Part shown: positions 1 through 9,906 of the stretch, piece after piece
Position numbering within the stretch: the stretch's first letter is position 1
How the letters are laid out: each line of letters starts with the position of its first letter
Source of the DNA: Methanospirillum lacunae
GTDB lineage: Archaea; Halobacteriota; Methanomicrobia; Methanomicrobiales; Methanospirillaceae
Length of the DNA: 64,000 bases
NCBI RefSeq assembly: GCF_003173355.1
Contig: NZ_QGMY01000017.1
Location: 62,001 to 126,000, forward strand
Reading direction: 5' to 3'
Notes under the pieces: model-generated
Databases searched by the model: none
Told to the model about the DNA's origin: nothing
The model's input: only the letters and a program-made list of their open reading frames with translations
Translations under genes and position numbers: made by a program

Positions 1-200
1 AGATGGTTCTCTACGCAGGCCACTGGATGCAGTTTCTGCCCTGCCGGGTTCAGAAGGTTGCTGCCGGAGGAGACTGGAGGTCAGCAGAGATAACCCTCTC
101 ATTTGAGAAAGAACTCATCTTTAAATCAGGATCAGTTATTATCCTTCATTATCTGGAAGGAGAAAAACTCAGAATTGTGGGAACCCTCGAGCTTGCTTAA
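1..200 (+). CDS. C-terminal end of a protein running in from the left edge; family uncertain
   Basis: An open frame enters from the window edge and stops with TAA at 198-200. The roughly 65 visible residues are beta-rich, ending SVIILHYLEGEKLRIVGTLE and a short tail, and look like a terminal beta-barrel, for example of an EF-Tu/SelB-like GTPase. That guess rests on general character only. The stop lies 9 nt before the next start, so it is probably co-transcribed with the YgiQ gene. The ATG at 3 is unlikely to be the true start because the frame is open to the edge. Confidence 0.55.
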   Translation, partial: MVLYAGHWMQFLPCRVQKVAAGGDWRSAEITLSFEKELIFKSGSVIILHYLEGEKLRIVGTLELA

Positions 201-209
201 TACGAGCCC

Positions 210-2138
210 ATGATACCGGTCATGAGAGGACAACAGGAGAGAACCCATCTCCCACAGCCTGATTTTCTTCCTGTTTCCCGGGATGAACTTGAGAGTATCG
301 GGATTGATCATCCTGATATCATCCTCGTTTCAGGAGATGCATACCTTGATCACCCTGCATCTGCGACCGCCCTTCTGGGAAGATCACTCTGGGATGCCGG
401 ATACACAGTGGGAGTTATCTCTCAGCCAGATATCAGAAATCAAGAGTCATTCACTACATTGGGTCCACCACGCCTCTTTTTTTCAGTATCAAGCGGATCG
501 ATGGATTCGATGGTGGCCCATTACACACCGGCACGGAAACGCCGGCGTGAGGATGCTTTTTCTCCTGGAGGCCGCCTGTTAAGACCTGACCGTGCAACCC
601 TCGTGTATGCTGATCTGATACACAGGATCTATCCAAGCTCACCTCTTGTTCTTGGAGGAGTTGAGGCATCCCTGCGAAGATTTGCTCATTATGATTACTG
701 GTCAGACAAGATTCGCCAGTCCCTCTTTGCAGATGCACCAGCCGACCTCCTGGTCTTCGGGATGGGTGAACAACAACTCATAACCCTTTCCGATGATCTC
801 GAAAGCGGCAAAGATATAAAGACAATTCATGACCTTCCCGGTACCTGCTGGAAGATCGCCCCAAAGAAGTGGGAAGAGAAGAAGGAAGAGATAAACCAGG
901 AAATTCTTGAGATTCCCTCATTCACTGATGTCAGTTCAAACCCCCTCCTGTATGCACAAAGCCATATTCAGATATTGAATGAACAAAACCCATACCAGGG
1001 AAAGATAATACTACAGCGTCACCCTAAAACCTTCATTATCCAGAACAGGCCTGCACTCCCTCTCTCTTCGGAGCGGCTTGATCAGATCTATGATCTCCCA
1101 TACAAACGGAGGGCACATCCATCATACCAGGATCCGATTCCTGCACTCGAATCGATCAGGTTTTCAATAACTTCTCACAGGGGTTGTTATGGGAACTGTT
1201 CATTCTGTGCTCTCGCCATGCACCAGGGGAGAATTATCCAGAGCAGGAGTAGGGAGTCAGTACTCAGAGAAGTATGCCGGATTGCAGATATGAAAGAATT
1301 CAGAGGAACGATCTCTGATATCGGCGGACCAAGTGCAAACATGTACGGTGACTGGTGTGAACGGTGGAGTTCACAGGGGGCTTGTTCTGATCGTGAATGT
1401 ACTACTTGCCAGGCCCGGAGATCTGGGATCTCCCAGTACCTTTCTCTTCTTCGGGAAGCCCGGGAGGTTCCCGGGGTTAAACATGTCTTCATCGGTTCCG
1501 GCCTAAGATACGACCTGATCCCTGACGAACCGGACATCATGCAACAGATATGCTCCCATGTTTCAGGACAACTGAAGATTGCCCCTGAACATATCAGCCA
1601 CGATGTAACCATTCTGATGAACAAGCCAGACCTTAACGTGTTTGATTCATTCAGAAAAAAGTTTGAAGAGGCACAAAAAGGGAGAGATTCACGGCAGTAT
1701 ATTATCCCATATCTGATGGCAGGTCACCCGGGATGCACTGTCACGGATATGATCAAACTTGTAGAATATCTCCGTGACCATCATCTTTATACAGAACAAG
1801 TACAGGACTTCACTCCCACACCCATGACAACCTCGACATGTATGTATGCAACAGGCATCGATCCAAGGACAGGAAAAAAAGTGCATGTGCCAAAGGGGGA
1901 GGAAAAGAGGATCCAGCGGGCGTTTTTATCCTGGCGTGATCCTGCCGGATATGACCTTGTCAAAACAGGACTCAGGCAGGAGAGACGTGAAGACCTTATA
2001 GGAAACGGACCCGACTGTCTCATCAGAAGAAACAGCAATCCAAAAGAGCATACATCAGAAAAACTCGATGTCATAAGACCGAAAGGAAAGAGTATCGGGA
2101 AAATGACGGCCCACAGCCTCCGCCATAACGATCATTGA
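210..2138 (+). CDS. YgiQ family radical SAM protein
   Basis: A 642-residue protein of the YgiQ (UPF0313) family. The radical SAM cluster motif CxxxCxxC is visible as RGCYGNCSFCAL near residue 330, after a long N-terminal cobalamin-binding-like domain, and the C-terminal region carries FTPTPMTTSTCMYATG typical of YgiQ. Family members are near this length, so the gene looks complete. The cysteines should bind a 4Fe-4S cluster that cleaves S-adenosylmethionine; the substrate of the family is unknown. The gene follows the preceding stop by 9 nt and converges with the next gene, overlapping its end by 7 nt. Confidence 0.9.
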   Translation: MIPVMRGQQERTHLPQPDFLPVSRDELESIGIDHPDIILVSGDAYLDHPASATALLGRSLWDAGYTVGVISQPDIRNQESFTTLGPPRLFFSVSSGSMDSMVAHYTPARKRRREDAFSPGGRLLRPDRATLVYADLIHRIYPSSPLVLGGVEASLRRFAHYDYWSDKIRQSLFADAPADLLVFGMGEQQLITLSDDLESGKDIKTIHDLPGTCWKIAPKKWEEKKEEINQEILEIPSFTDVSSNPLLYAQSHIQILNEQNPYQGKIILQRHPKTFIIQNRPALPLSSERLDQIYDLPYKRRAHPSYQDPIPALESIRFSITSHRGCYGNCSFCALAMHQGRIIQSRSRESVLREVCRIADMKEFRGTISDIGGPSANMYGDWCERWSSQGACSDRECTTCQARRSGISQYLSLLREAREVPGVKHVFIGSGLRYDLIPDEPDIMQQICSHVSGQLKIAPEHISHDVTILMNKPDLNVFDSFRKKFEEAQKGRDSRQYIIPYLMAGHPGCTVTDMIKLVEYLRDHHLYTEQVQDFTPTPMTTSTCMYATGIDPRTGKKVHVPKGEEKRIQRAFLSWRDPAGYDLVKTGLRQERREDLIGNGPDCLIRRNSNPKEHTSEKLDVIRPKGKSIGKMTAHSLRHNDH

Positions 2139-2593
2139 TCTTCTCCCGGAATCTTCATCGCACATGCAGTACACTCCTCAATACTTTCTGCATAGGTTCG
2201 GTATGCATCAGCGAGAACAGTTGACTGTGATGTGAGACCAGCGATAAGGATGGCTTCGAGAATCTCATCTTTTGTTGCCCCCTTCCTGATAGCTGCCTGT
2301 ACGTGATAATCGGTACAATGGTTGCACCGGAGTGCGGAAGAGACGGCTATACTAATAAGTTCTACGTACTTCGGCTCAAGAGTGCTTGTCTTGAGAACTG
2401 ATGTTTTGTAGAGAAGATGAGAGACCAGAACTTCTGGCCGTTCAGCCATACGTTCAAATATTAAAGGGACCCTCCCATTTTCTGCAAGAATGGCATCCAT
2501 CCAGGACTGGGCAGTCTCCGCTGCCCCTGACTCGAGAACACTTTTAATGATCTGTTCGTATCCTTCAGTTGGTTTTCCCATCTGTGACTCCAT
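2132..2593 (-). CDS. Carboxymuconolactone decarboxylase (AhpD-like) family protein
   Basis: A 153-residue protein with the CMD-family core CNHCTDYHVQAAIRKGA around residues 93-109, giving the CxxC plus downstream histidine used by AhpD-type thiol peroxidase partners. Members are either alkylhydroperoxidase/disulfide reductases or gamma-carboxymuconolactone decarboxylases. The CxxCxxxH arrangement favours a redox role, which suits an anaerobe, but this is inference. It stands alone, converging on ygiQ with a 7-nt overlap at the 3' ends. Confidence 0.85.
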   Translation of the reverse strand: MESQMGKPTEGYEQIIKSVLESGAAETAQSWMDAILAENGRVPLIFERMAERPEVLVSHLLYKTSVLKTSTLEPKYVELISIAVSSALRCNHCTDYHVQAAIRKGATKDEILEAILIAGLTSQSTVLADAYRTYAESIEECTACAMKIPGEDQ

Positions 2594-2709
2594 CCCCGGT
2601 GCTCACCGGCAGATAGTGAAGTATCTGTGAACCAGATATCTGAAGGTATGGAAACTGAAAGATCTCAGCACAATAACTTCAAATAGAGTAAATTAAGCTC
2701 TTGTATACG

Positions 2710-3570
2710 ATGAATCGATATCAGATTATTCTCATAGTAGGAGTACTTGCAGGGTTACTACTCGTTGCAGGATGCACAGAACAGGCAACTCCCAAATCAG
2801 GGCAGACCCTGCCACCGACATCTGCGCCCACATCAATCGCAACACCACTACCGGCCACTCAGGCTCCAGTTACCCAGACACCAGCTCCTACCCTCTTCGA
2901 CAGCCAGGTTATGGAGCCACCAGCAGACCTGGGGGTGTCTGTATCGGTTCAGAAAGACCCGGTGTATTCCAACATTACCACAACCTTTGACGGGGGAAGA
3001 GGTCAGACACTCGTACAGTCAATTCAGGCCAGAATCACTTTGAGTGACGGCAGAGTCATCGAACAGGATCTCGGGAAACAGAAAGGTGATGAGATCACAA
3101 CGGCCGGAACGAAAGGTGCTGACCGGGTCCAGGTTGTCGTCAAATACATGAACGGTGATTCATATCTTATTCTTGATAAGAAGATAGAACTTGGACGGGC
3201 GGGCCTTGCTACTGCAACACCAACGAAAGTTGCCACAGTAACAACCAGCAGCGAACAGGGACTGTACGAAGGTCCTGTCACTCAGCCACCCAACAGTCTG
3301 TCTGTCACTGTTGATGTAAACAAGGAACCGATATACCGGGTAATAACCGGTACATTCAGAGGAGGCCACGGGCAATCCCTGATCAGTTCTATTGACATGA
3401 GGGCCAAACTGGGCAATGGAGAACTGGTAACCAGGCAGATTGCAAACAACATCGGTGCAATTGGAGAGATCCAGGGATCAGACGGGACCGATCATGTCCA
3501 GGTGATCGTCTCATTCAAAAACGGTGAAACATACAAGATCTATGAGAAGACATTCGGGCCAAGAGGGTAA
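2710..3570 (+). CDS. Secreted lipoprotein with two tandem repeat domains
   Basis: The start is the ATG at 2710, giving a hydrophobic signal segment ending in LLLVAGC, a lipobox-like site where the cysteine would be lipidated. A Thr/Pro-rich linker (residues ~25-65) is followed by two homologous ~95-residue domains, one starting near MEPPADLGVSVSVQKDPVYS and the second near TQPPNSLSVTVDVNKEPIYR. Each contains a G(R/H)GQ(T/S)L motif. A TTG nine bases upstream is in frame but would place charged residues before the signal. Extracellular anchoring is well supported; the function is unknown. Confidence 0.75.
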   Translation: MNRYQIILIVGVLAGLLLVAGCTEQATPKSGQTLPPTSAPTSIATPLPATQAPVTQTPAPTLFDSQVMEPPADLGVSVSVQKDPVYSNITTTFDGGRGQTLVQSIQARITLSDGRVIEQDLGKQKGDEITTAGTKGADRVQVVVKYMNGDSYLILDKKIELGRAGLATATPTKVATVTTSSEQGLYEGPVTQPPNSLSVTVDVNKEPIYRVITGTFRGGHGQSLISSIDMRAKLGNGELVTRQIANNIGAIGEIQGSDGTDHVQVIVSFKNGETYKIYEKTFGPRG

Positions 3571-3586
3571 GAGGCAGGTCCCTCTT
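3561..3586. terminator. Hairpin between convergent genes
   Basis: AAGAGGG at 3561-3567 pairs perfectly with CCCTCTT at 3580-3586 across a 12-nt loop. It sits at the junction of the lipoprotein gene (+) and the PEGA gene (-), so it could act on either strand. The stem begins inside the last codons of the lipoprotein gene. Confidence 0.4.
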
Positions 3587-3596
3587 AACCAAAAGA

Positions 3597-4553
3597 TCAT
3601 TTTCTTTTTATCTGAATAACAAAAGCACACAACAATCCGAGAATCACCAATGCCGGGGTAAATCCTGCTTCTGGTGTAGGTGTAGGGGTTGGAGTGGGTT
3701 CAGGAGTTGTTAGTACCGGTGTCGGAGTTGCAGTGGGTATTGGCTGCAGATATATGGAAACAGGTACTCGCTGTCCAGCAGACAAGATAACCTGGCTTTG
3801 TGCATTCTGATACCCGGGGAGATTAAATCCGATGAGGTACGAGCCCTGCTCAAGGTCGGCTGCTGTAACCGGGGTGATCCCATATGACATTCCATTAATA
3901 GAAACTGCCGCCCCTGCAGGATTTGATGAGATATCAAGTGTTCCGGTTGTTATTGTATCAAGAGTGATCCGTACTTTGTTTTCAAGGTTCGGGGTGACAT
4001 ATACCTGCTGAACTAAATCTTTGTAACCTGGCATGGTCACCCTAATCGTCCTGCTGCCTGAGTTAATGGTCCTGATGGACATGATTCCTGACTGATCAAC
4101 GACCCCTGCCGATACGTTATCAATGCTCACAGTTGATCCAGGGGGGCTCACTGCAAGAGAAAGAGAGCCAGTGAGGTTTAACGGAACTACCTGAAGAGTT
4201 CCTCGTAAAACCATGGTCTCCCCTGCTTTAGGACCTTTCACCAGCGTTTCATGATATGTAGAATAGCCCCCAGCCTCTATACGAAGTTCGCGGGTCACTG
4301 GTTTCTCATAGACATCAACGGGGATCTTCAATGAGCCTTCCCTGATTGTTCCAACAGTCTGGTTATCAAGAAATACCGTGGCACCTTCGACATTAGATCT
4401 GAACTCAAAAAAACCGCTTCCAATAGGGCCAGGGGGAACCTGATTATTTACTCCATTTTGAGGAGATATTGCCCCCGGAGTGTCTGCAACACAGATGCCG
4501 CATGAGATCAGTACGATTATTATTATAAGAATTTTACCATAATAAAAACTCAT
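3597..4553 (-). CDS. PEGA-domain surface protein with C-terminal membrane anchor
   Basis: A 318-residue secreted protein: signal segment at residues 1-24, three PEGA-like repeats (for example VEGATVFLDNQTVGTI, PGSTVSIDNVSAG and PAGAAVSINGMSYGITPV), then a Thr/Pro linker (TPTPTPTPEAGFTP) and one hydrophobic helix ending IQIKRK. This is the usual plan of archaeal cell-surface proteins held by a C-terminal helix; the GFTPALVILGLL tail resembles PGF-CTERM-type sorting signals but lacks PGF. It is followed by a paralogue in the same orientation, suggesting tandem duplication. Confidence 0.8.
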   Translation of the reverse strand: MSFYYGKILIIIIVLISCGICVADTPGAISPQNGVNNQVPPGPIGSGFFEFRSNVEGATVFLDNQTVGTIREGSLKIPVDVYEKPVTRELRIEAGGYSTYHETLVKGPKAGETMVLRGTLQVVPLNLTGSLSLAVSPPGSTVSIDNVSAGVVDQSGIMSIRTINSGSRTIRVTMPGYKDLVQQVYVTPNLENKVRITLDTITTGTLDISSNPAGAAVSINGMSYGITPVTAADLEQGSYLIGFNLPGYQNAQSQVILSAGQRVPVSIYLQPIPTATPTPVLTTPEPTPTPTPTPEAGFTPALVILGLLCAFVIQIKRK

Positions 4554-4697
4554 AAGTCCACCATTATTCAGATATTCTGACCAGCAGGGTGATGGATATC
4601 ATGTGCCGCCAGTAAGAAGATCTGAGGGAACAATAGGGTAAAACTCTTTGCTATTGATAACCCACCCAACCAAAGAAAGAAATAATAAGGAGAGGCT

Positions 4698-5642
4698 TCA
4701 GGGTTTCTGTTTTCTGAAAGCCCAAACTCCGATCAAAACACAGCAGAGAACAAGTACAACAACCAATATGAAAACCCCATATAATATAGAACCATTTTCC
4801 TGGGGTTCTACAACTTCAGGTGATGGCGTGACATCAGGGCAGGTTGGTGTCGGAGTTGGAGGAAGTGAAACTAATACAGCATCAACCTGGTTTTGTTCAG
4901 CACCTACAACTAATATCTCACTTCCCCAGTCCTGATATCCTTCCTTTGTGATCTTCAGAGTCATATTTCCAACAGGAACATGAGGGATAGTAAGAGGTGT
5001 GAAACCGGCATTGAGGTTATTCAGATATACCTCTGCACCTTCTGGCGTGGAATTAATATGAACATCCCCTGTAGTCGCAGGTTCAAGATTCACCCGGTAT
5101 ACAGTGACCGCATTTGAAGAGACATACTGTTGCTGGGTGATTGAAAGATTGCCCGGCCGTTTTACTGAGAACTCATACAGTCCGGCAGGGACAGTCTGAA
5201 TCAGAAGATTACCAGAGTCAGGTGTTACCCCTTTCTTTACTCCATTAAGAAACAGTTCAGCACCTGCAAGTCTGCTCTCAAACGAGATGATTCCCATCCG
5301 TTCGTATCCGGTTTTATTTAGATTAACCAGAACGGTTACTGTTTTCTCAGGGACTAGGGCTGGGACCGGCCCGATATATGTTTGGTACCCCGTATACTCG
5401 ATGATGAGATTTGAATACCGTGGAGTCGCCATCACATCTATGGGAATCGTGATGGCTCCATTCTGAATAAAACCCATGAAAACCTGATCCAGGTATACCC
5501 GCGCCCCATCGACCGGAACCTGAATCTGAATATACCCGACAGTGGCGAGATCAATTCCCCCATTTTCAGCACCTGTAACGATGCCGGAGGAGAAGAAGGC
5601 TGGCATAACCAGCAGAACAATTAGGACGAAATATCTGTTCAC
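4698..5642 (-). CDS. PEGA-domain surface protein, paralogue of the neighbouring gene
   Basis: A 314-residue protein with an N-terminal signal helix, three PEGA-like units (VDGARVYLDQVFMGFIQNGA, LAGAELFLNGVKKGVTPDSG and PEGAEVYLNNLNAGFTPLTI), a Pro-rich linker and a strongly hydrophobic C-terminal helix ending FRKQKP. The third unit is the most canonical PEGA. Probably an envelope-anchored protein with beta-sandwich modules. The 55-145 region aligns by eye with the first domain of the neighbouring paralogue (GYxTY motif). No enzymatic motif is visible. Confidence 0.8.
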   Translation of the reverse strand: MNRYFVLIVLLVMPAFFSSGIVTGAENGGIDLATVGYIQIQVPVDGARVYLDQVFMGFIQNGAITIPIDVMATPRYSNLIIEYTGYQTYIGPVPALVPEKTVTVLVNLNKTGYERMGIISFESRLAGAELFLNGVKKGVTPDSGNLLIQTVPAGLYEFSVKRPGNLSITQQQYVSSNAVTVYRVNLEPATTGDVHINSTPEGAEVYLNNLNAGFTPLTIPHVPVGNMTLKITKEGYQDWGSEILVVGAEQNQVDAVLVSLPPTPTPTCPDVTPSPEVVEPQENGSILYGVFILVVVLVLCCVLIGVWAFRKQKP

Positions 5643-5867
5643 TACACATCAACCCTTCGTTAAGTGAGGATGGGTCTTCAGAAATCATAACATTTTGCGT
5701 GAATTACCTAGATGAGAACCAAGTGTGTACACCATGATGACCGACAGAATATCCTTACAATCCTCTACACTGAAGTCCAATTGCTGTTATTTGACGAGGA
5801 AGTGCAATTTGAATATAGCATCATATAATTTATTGGTGATCTTATAGTTCAGGAAAGTAAATTATTT

Positions 5868-6563
5868 TCAGTCCTCTTCCCACCGATGAGAGAGATTCTC
5901 ACTAGCAGAGACCACATAGTGAGGAATTTCAGATATAATCACGAGCAGAATCCGGTGGTCACAATACGGACATTTCCCCTGTCGAAGCGATCGCATCTCG
6001 TTCATCTCATCAGCAGAAGATAGTGAACGATAATCCACCACTTCCGATGTATTTTGTGGGAGATTCATTAGAACTCCAGGGCTGAACTCATGATGACACT
6101 TCTGGCAGAATCCCCAGATGCCATACTGAATAATAATCCGGGAAAGCCCTTGTTCATTTAGGGCATGAATTACTGGATGATTACGATAAAAAATGAAAAA
6201 TTTCTTGATTGCAACAGGCAGGCCCGCATATATCTTCAGCGAGTTAATCTCGGTGCCGGTCCTGTATCCGCCAGGAATATGAAAGATATCACCGCAATCC
6301 TGGCACATAGGTTGGGAACCCATAATTGGATGCACCTCACGAACCGGGACTGTATTAATAATGTCACAAACTGGACAAGGGAAAACCAAAAGACCATTTC
6401 TATTTTTTACATCAGTTGTAACTTTGTTCAGAGGTATCCTGATCTTCTTCGGTTGGCATTCAGGGATTTTAGCACCAGGAGGAGATTCTATTTCAGATTG
6501 ATCAGATATATGGCCACAATCCCGTGCTTGATGAGAAACTTTAAACCTGTTGAATATACCCAT
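5868..6563 (-). CDS. Zinc-ribbon protein of unknown function
   Basis: A 231-residue soluble protein with several CxxC knuckles: CPVCDII and CQDCGDIF in the middle, CQKCHHEF further on, and CPYCDHRILL near the C-terminus. The paired knuckles suggest two zinc ribbons. The start at 6563 gives MGIFNRFK. No catalytic domain is recognised; it could bind nucleic acid or protein. About 225 bases with no evident gene separate it from the PEGA pair. Confidence 0.6.
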   Translation of the reverse strand: MGIFNRFKVSHQARDCGHISDQSEIESPPGAKIPECQPKKIRIPLNKVTTDVKNRNGLLVFPCPVCDIINTVPVREVHPIMGSQPMCQDCGDIFHIPGGYRTGTEINSLKIYAGLPVAIKKFFIFYRNHPVIHALNEQGLSRIIIQYGIWGFCQKCHHEFSPGVLMNLPQNTSEVVDYRSLSSADEMNEMRSLRQGKCPYCDHRILLVIISEIPHYVVSASENLSHRWEED

Positions 6564-6701
6564 TGAATCACACCTGACAATAGGGAGTAGTTAGAATACA
6601 AGATAATAAGTGTTGCCTAATGTTCGGCATTTATCCAGAAAGACCAGGAGTGATTAGAGCGGTCAGATTCTTTATTCACATATATGTTCAAATAAGTACT
6701 G

Positions 6702-6977
6702 ATGATTCGAACAGTAGCAATTCTCCTTTGTACAGTTATGCTCTTTACTGTAGCCACTGCTGATGAGACAAATAATACATCCAATTCAACCACTTCTGGA
6801 ATCTCCAATCTGACTAATATCATGACTGCAAACCAGAACACCACCAATCAGGCGAGTGTCCAGGCAACACCAACTGCTACAGTAAAACCCGTGTATAAAG
6901 AGAGTGTCGGAAGTGTGTATGAAGCAGATTACCAGGAACCACAGCCAATGACATTCACCAGTTACCCCACATGCTGA
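6702..6977 (+). CDS. Small secreted Asn/Thr-rich protein
   Basis: A 91-residue protein: signal peptide MIRTVAILLCTVMLFTVATA followed by an Asn/Ser/Thr-rich stretch with many NxS/T sequons (NTSNSTTSG, NTTNQAS), hence probably N-glycosylated outside the cell. It ends YPTC with a C-terminal cysteine. No family is recognised. It is too short to hold a catalytic domain, and a structural or surface role is likely. Confidence 0.55.
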   Translation: MIRTVAILLCTVMLFTVATADETNNTSNSTTSGISNLTNIMTANQNTTNQASVQATPTATVKPVYKESVGSVYEADYQEPQPMTFTSYPTC

Positions 6978-7110
6978 TACATTCCCGGTCATTGAATAGA
7001 TATAAACAAAGGATATATATCAGGCTGGGAAATACCATCCGGTTTCAGGCCTGATCACCTTTTTTAATAGCAACTACGAAGTATCTTCTGAAAGGGTTAT
7101 TCAGGTAATC

Positions 7111-8697
7111 ATGGGAACCGAGGAGAAATCAGGACAGTTCAGCCGGGGTCTCCGGGCATTCAGGTCAGGTGATTTTCAAACTGCAGTGGAATTACTCTCT
7201 GATGCAGTTGAATATGACGAAAAGAATGATCGTGCATGGAATGCACTAGGGACTGCATGTGCCAAGATCGGAAGATATGAGGATGCAGATCTCTGCTTTG
7301 AAAATGCCCTGATCATATCACCGGATAATCCAATCTATCTGAAGAATAAGAAAACGAACACCAAGAACCTGATAAATCCCTTGTCTCCTCACGAATTCTC
7401 ACCAAAGAGGGGAATTCTTGATCATATTCCCCTGGACAAAATTCCTCTAGATAAGCCATTTCTGCTTGCAGGAATAATTATTGCTCTCATCATCGTTGTA
7501 GGGTTCGTCCTGATCTCTGCCATCTCTTTCTTCACAACCCCTGCTGCCCCTCCAGGGCCAGGTATATTGATCTCTGCCAGCCAGAACGGGTCATTTATTA
7601 ACATAACCAATGATGGCGGCCCTCAGATCAGTTCGATTGAATCCTTCTCCTGGAAAGTAAATAATCTTCCCATAGGCACCGGTCAACCCGGAGATCCTAC
7701 CACCATTGGTGTAGACCGGGGTTCGAGAGCCACAGTTCCCATATCAGAACTTACTGGAACAAACATAAGCGCAGGGATGCGGGTCATGGTCATCGCCACA
7801 TACAAGGATGGAAGTCAAAGTATTGTGCTGAGCACAACACTTCCTCCCCCTTCTCCCGATTTGATCACCCCACTGGCAGAAACTCCGGTACCAACTCCCA
7901 CATTTCCTCCTGACGTACCCCGGTTTAAGAGCGGTGACATCATCCAGGATTCAGGCAGCAACACTTGGTGGCTTATCAATTCTCCACCACTCAATGGATC
8001 GTACTCAGTTACCGCTGCTGCCAGACTGCCAAACGGATCATTCACGAACCATGGATCAATAATCACCAATGTGAGCTTGAGAAGTTTTGAGGAGAGCGGA
8101 ACATATATCGGAACTCAAGGGCTGGGGGGCACACCTGCGGGACTTCATGATGATGTCCCACCTCCAGTCACCGGGATTCCGGCTTCCCATCCCGAGCCAA
8201 TCTATCCTGCAGGTGATCTGGTAAATCCTTCAGCAACCGGAGACACAGGAATGCTTGTAATCCTCGGATATGATCCTGCTTCAGATCAGTACCAGGCAGA
8301 TGATATTTACCAATATTATACCGGAGAGTGGGGATACAGGACAAATGCAACAGCCATGTGGTTTATGAGGCCTGTACTCGAAGAGAGATACAACCACAGG
8401 GCAGGAAGGATAGCAATTAGTGATGTGGGCATTGGAGCTGACTCAGCTCCTCCACGGACACCAGTTAAATATGTTGCAGGGGACATTATCAGTCCGGATC
8501 CTGCAGGAGTGGATGCAATCCTGGTCGTCACCGCTTATAACAAGACTGACGACCGATATCAGATAGACTCAATCACACCTGCATATGATGGTGGCTGGAG
8601 GTTGGGGGGGAATCCCACATGGGAGAAACGTGCCTTTGTTGAGCGGAACAATCCATATCAACTTAGAAGAATTGACCTGTCACTGATCAGGAGCTGA
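7111..8697 (+). CDS. TPR protein with one membrane helix and extracytoplasmic repeat domains
   Basis: The 528-residue protein starts with two TPR units (residues ~8-75; ENDRAWNALGTACAKIGRYE is typical). A Lys/Pro region and one transmembrane helix (about 113-136, FLLAGIIIALIIVVGFVLIS) follow. The rest carries a beta-sandwich-like domain and two or three related units with the pattern AGDxxxPxAxGxxxxLVxxY...YQxDxI. The TPRs should be cytoplasmic and the repeats outside. The nreA gene follows after 13 nt. Confidence 0.75.
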   Translation: MGTEEKSGQFSRGLRAFRSGDFQTAVELLSDAVEYDEKNDRAWNALGTACAKIGRYEDADLCFENALIISPDNPIYLKNKKTNTKNLINPLSPHEFSPKRGILDHIPLDKIPLDKPFLLAGIIIALIIVVGFVLISAISFFTTPAAPPGPGILISASQNGSFINITNDGGPQISSIESFSWKVNNLPIGTGQPGDPTTIGVDRGSRATVPISELTGTNISAGMRVMVIATYKDGSQSIVLSTTLPPPSPDLITPLAETPVPTPTFPPDVPRFKSGDIIQDSGSNTWWLINSPPLNGSYSVTAAARLPNGSFTNHGSIITNVSLRSFEESGTYIGTQGLGGTPAGLHDDVPPPVTGIPASHPEPIYPAGDLVNPSATGDTGMLVILGYDPASDQYQADDIYQYYTGEWGYRTNATAMWFMRPVLEERYNHRAGRIAISDVGIGADSAPPRTPVKYVAGDIISPDPAGVDAILVVTAYNKTDDRYQIDSITPAYDGGWRLGGNPTWEKRAFVERNNPYQLRRIDLSLIRS

Positions 8698-8710
8698 CCG
8701 GTACTACGAG

Positions 8711-9865
8711 ATGACTCTCTGTATCTCCTGTAAAGGTAAGGGTCTTTGTGGGCGGGAGCGGTGCCCGGTCATTTCTCGTTTCCATGCCCAGATGCAGACC
8801 AAACCCAGATCCGAATACGTGGGGACTACTCCTTCTATCTTTGTAGGGAGTTCAGGATATCCGGATGTCAATGCCGGACCACTCCTTACCAGTGATCAGG
8901 ATCATCCGCCGGATTGGATGAACCGGGACCTCTCTATTGCTGATATAGTAAACATACGTGCACAGACAATCAGGGCCACATCCTCACCGCACCGCTATGA
9001 AGAGCATCTCCATGAGATAGCCATATCCAGTGTCCCTCTTGGAGTTGAAACGGCGTTTGACAGACCTGTCTCGTTTGATCTCAGGTTTGACGGGATGGTT
9101 GCCCCTATCGGAATGTCAGGGAATATCAAATCCTTTGATCTCCTTGACAACGCAAAGGTTGAGAGGGTAGTCGACCGGATCACAAGTGATACCGATCTTC
9201 CCGCATCAGGTGCCTGCCAGGAACTCACAGAAGGAGGGACTGATACCTACCGGATCATCAGCCTTATGTCTGCAGGTCTGCTTGGGACAGAGAAGAGCAG
9301 ACACATGGTTCCCACCAGGTGGGCAATAACTGCCGTAGATGATACGCTAGGAAAAAACCTGAAACCACAGGTGTTCAAATCCCAGGACTATGACAAAATC
9401 AGTCTCTTCTTCTCTAAAAGATTCGGCAATACGATTGCTGTTATCCTCATTCCTGGTGACTGGCAATTTGAGATGATAGAAATCTGGGGCAGTCAGTCAC
9501 TCTGGGCAGGAGGGAATGAGACCATCGTTGTTGACAGAGAAGGGCGCAATAAGACAGGATATTCTCCAATCACAGGGGCATACTACTCGGCACGACTGGC
9601 AGTTCTTGAGTACCTTACTGCGATAAACCGGAATGCACGTGTTATCGTAATCAGATGGATCACCTCCGAATACTGGGCACCGTTGGGCACCTGGGTCATA
9701 AGAGAGGTGACCAGGCAGGCAATGGCATCACCTCCCTCTCATTACGAAAACATTTCTTCAGCTGTTGATGCAGCATCAGCAGCACTTGGAATGAACCGGT
9801 GGATTACACACAGCACATTACTCACAGAGATTAGAACACAGCGATCACTCGCTGATTTCTTTTGA
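8711..9865 (+). CDS. NreA-like DNA repair protein with C-terminal PCNA-interacting motif
   Basis: A 384-residue protein of the archaeal Nre (DUF650/DUF651) family. The N-terminal C4 zinc motif CISCKGKGLCGRERCPV is at residues 4-20, followed by the conserved GTTPSIFVGSSGYPDVNAGP. The last eight residues are QRSLADFF, a consensus PIP box (QxxLxxFF) placed exactly at the C-terminus. Family knowledge: Nre proteins of haloarchaea contact PCNA through this motif and help repair DNA damage. Length and both ends agree with the family. The gene is embedded among surface-protein genes, so it offers no operon clue. Confidence 0.85.
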   Translation: MTLCISCKGKGLCGRERCPVISRFHAQMQTKPRSEYVGTTPSIFVGSSGYPDVNAGPLLTSDQDHPPDWMNRDLSIADIVNIRAQTIRATSSPHRYEEHLHEIAISSVPLGVETAFDRPVSFDLRFDGMVAPIGMSGNIKSFDLLDNAKVERVVDRITSDTDLPASGACQELTEGGTDTYRIISLMSAGLLGTEKSRHMVPTRWAITAVDDTLGKNLKPQVFKSQDYDKISLFFSKRFGNTIAVILIPGDWQFEMIEIWGSQSLWAGGNETIVVDREGRNKTGYSPITGAYYSARLAVLEYLTAINRNARVIVIRWITSEYWAPLGTWVIREVTRQAMASPPSHYENISSAVDAASAALGMNRWITHSTLLTEIRTQRSLADFF

Positions 9866-9906
9866 TTACACTCACAAATCATATTTATTATAGTATTCAG
9901 GTCACC

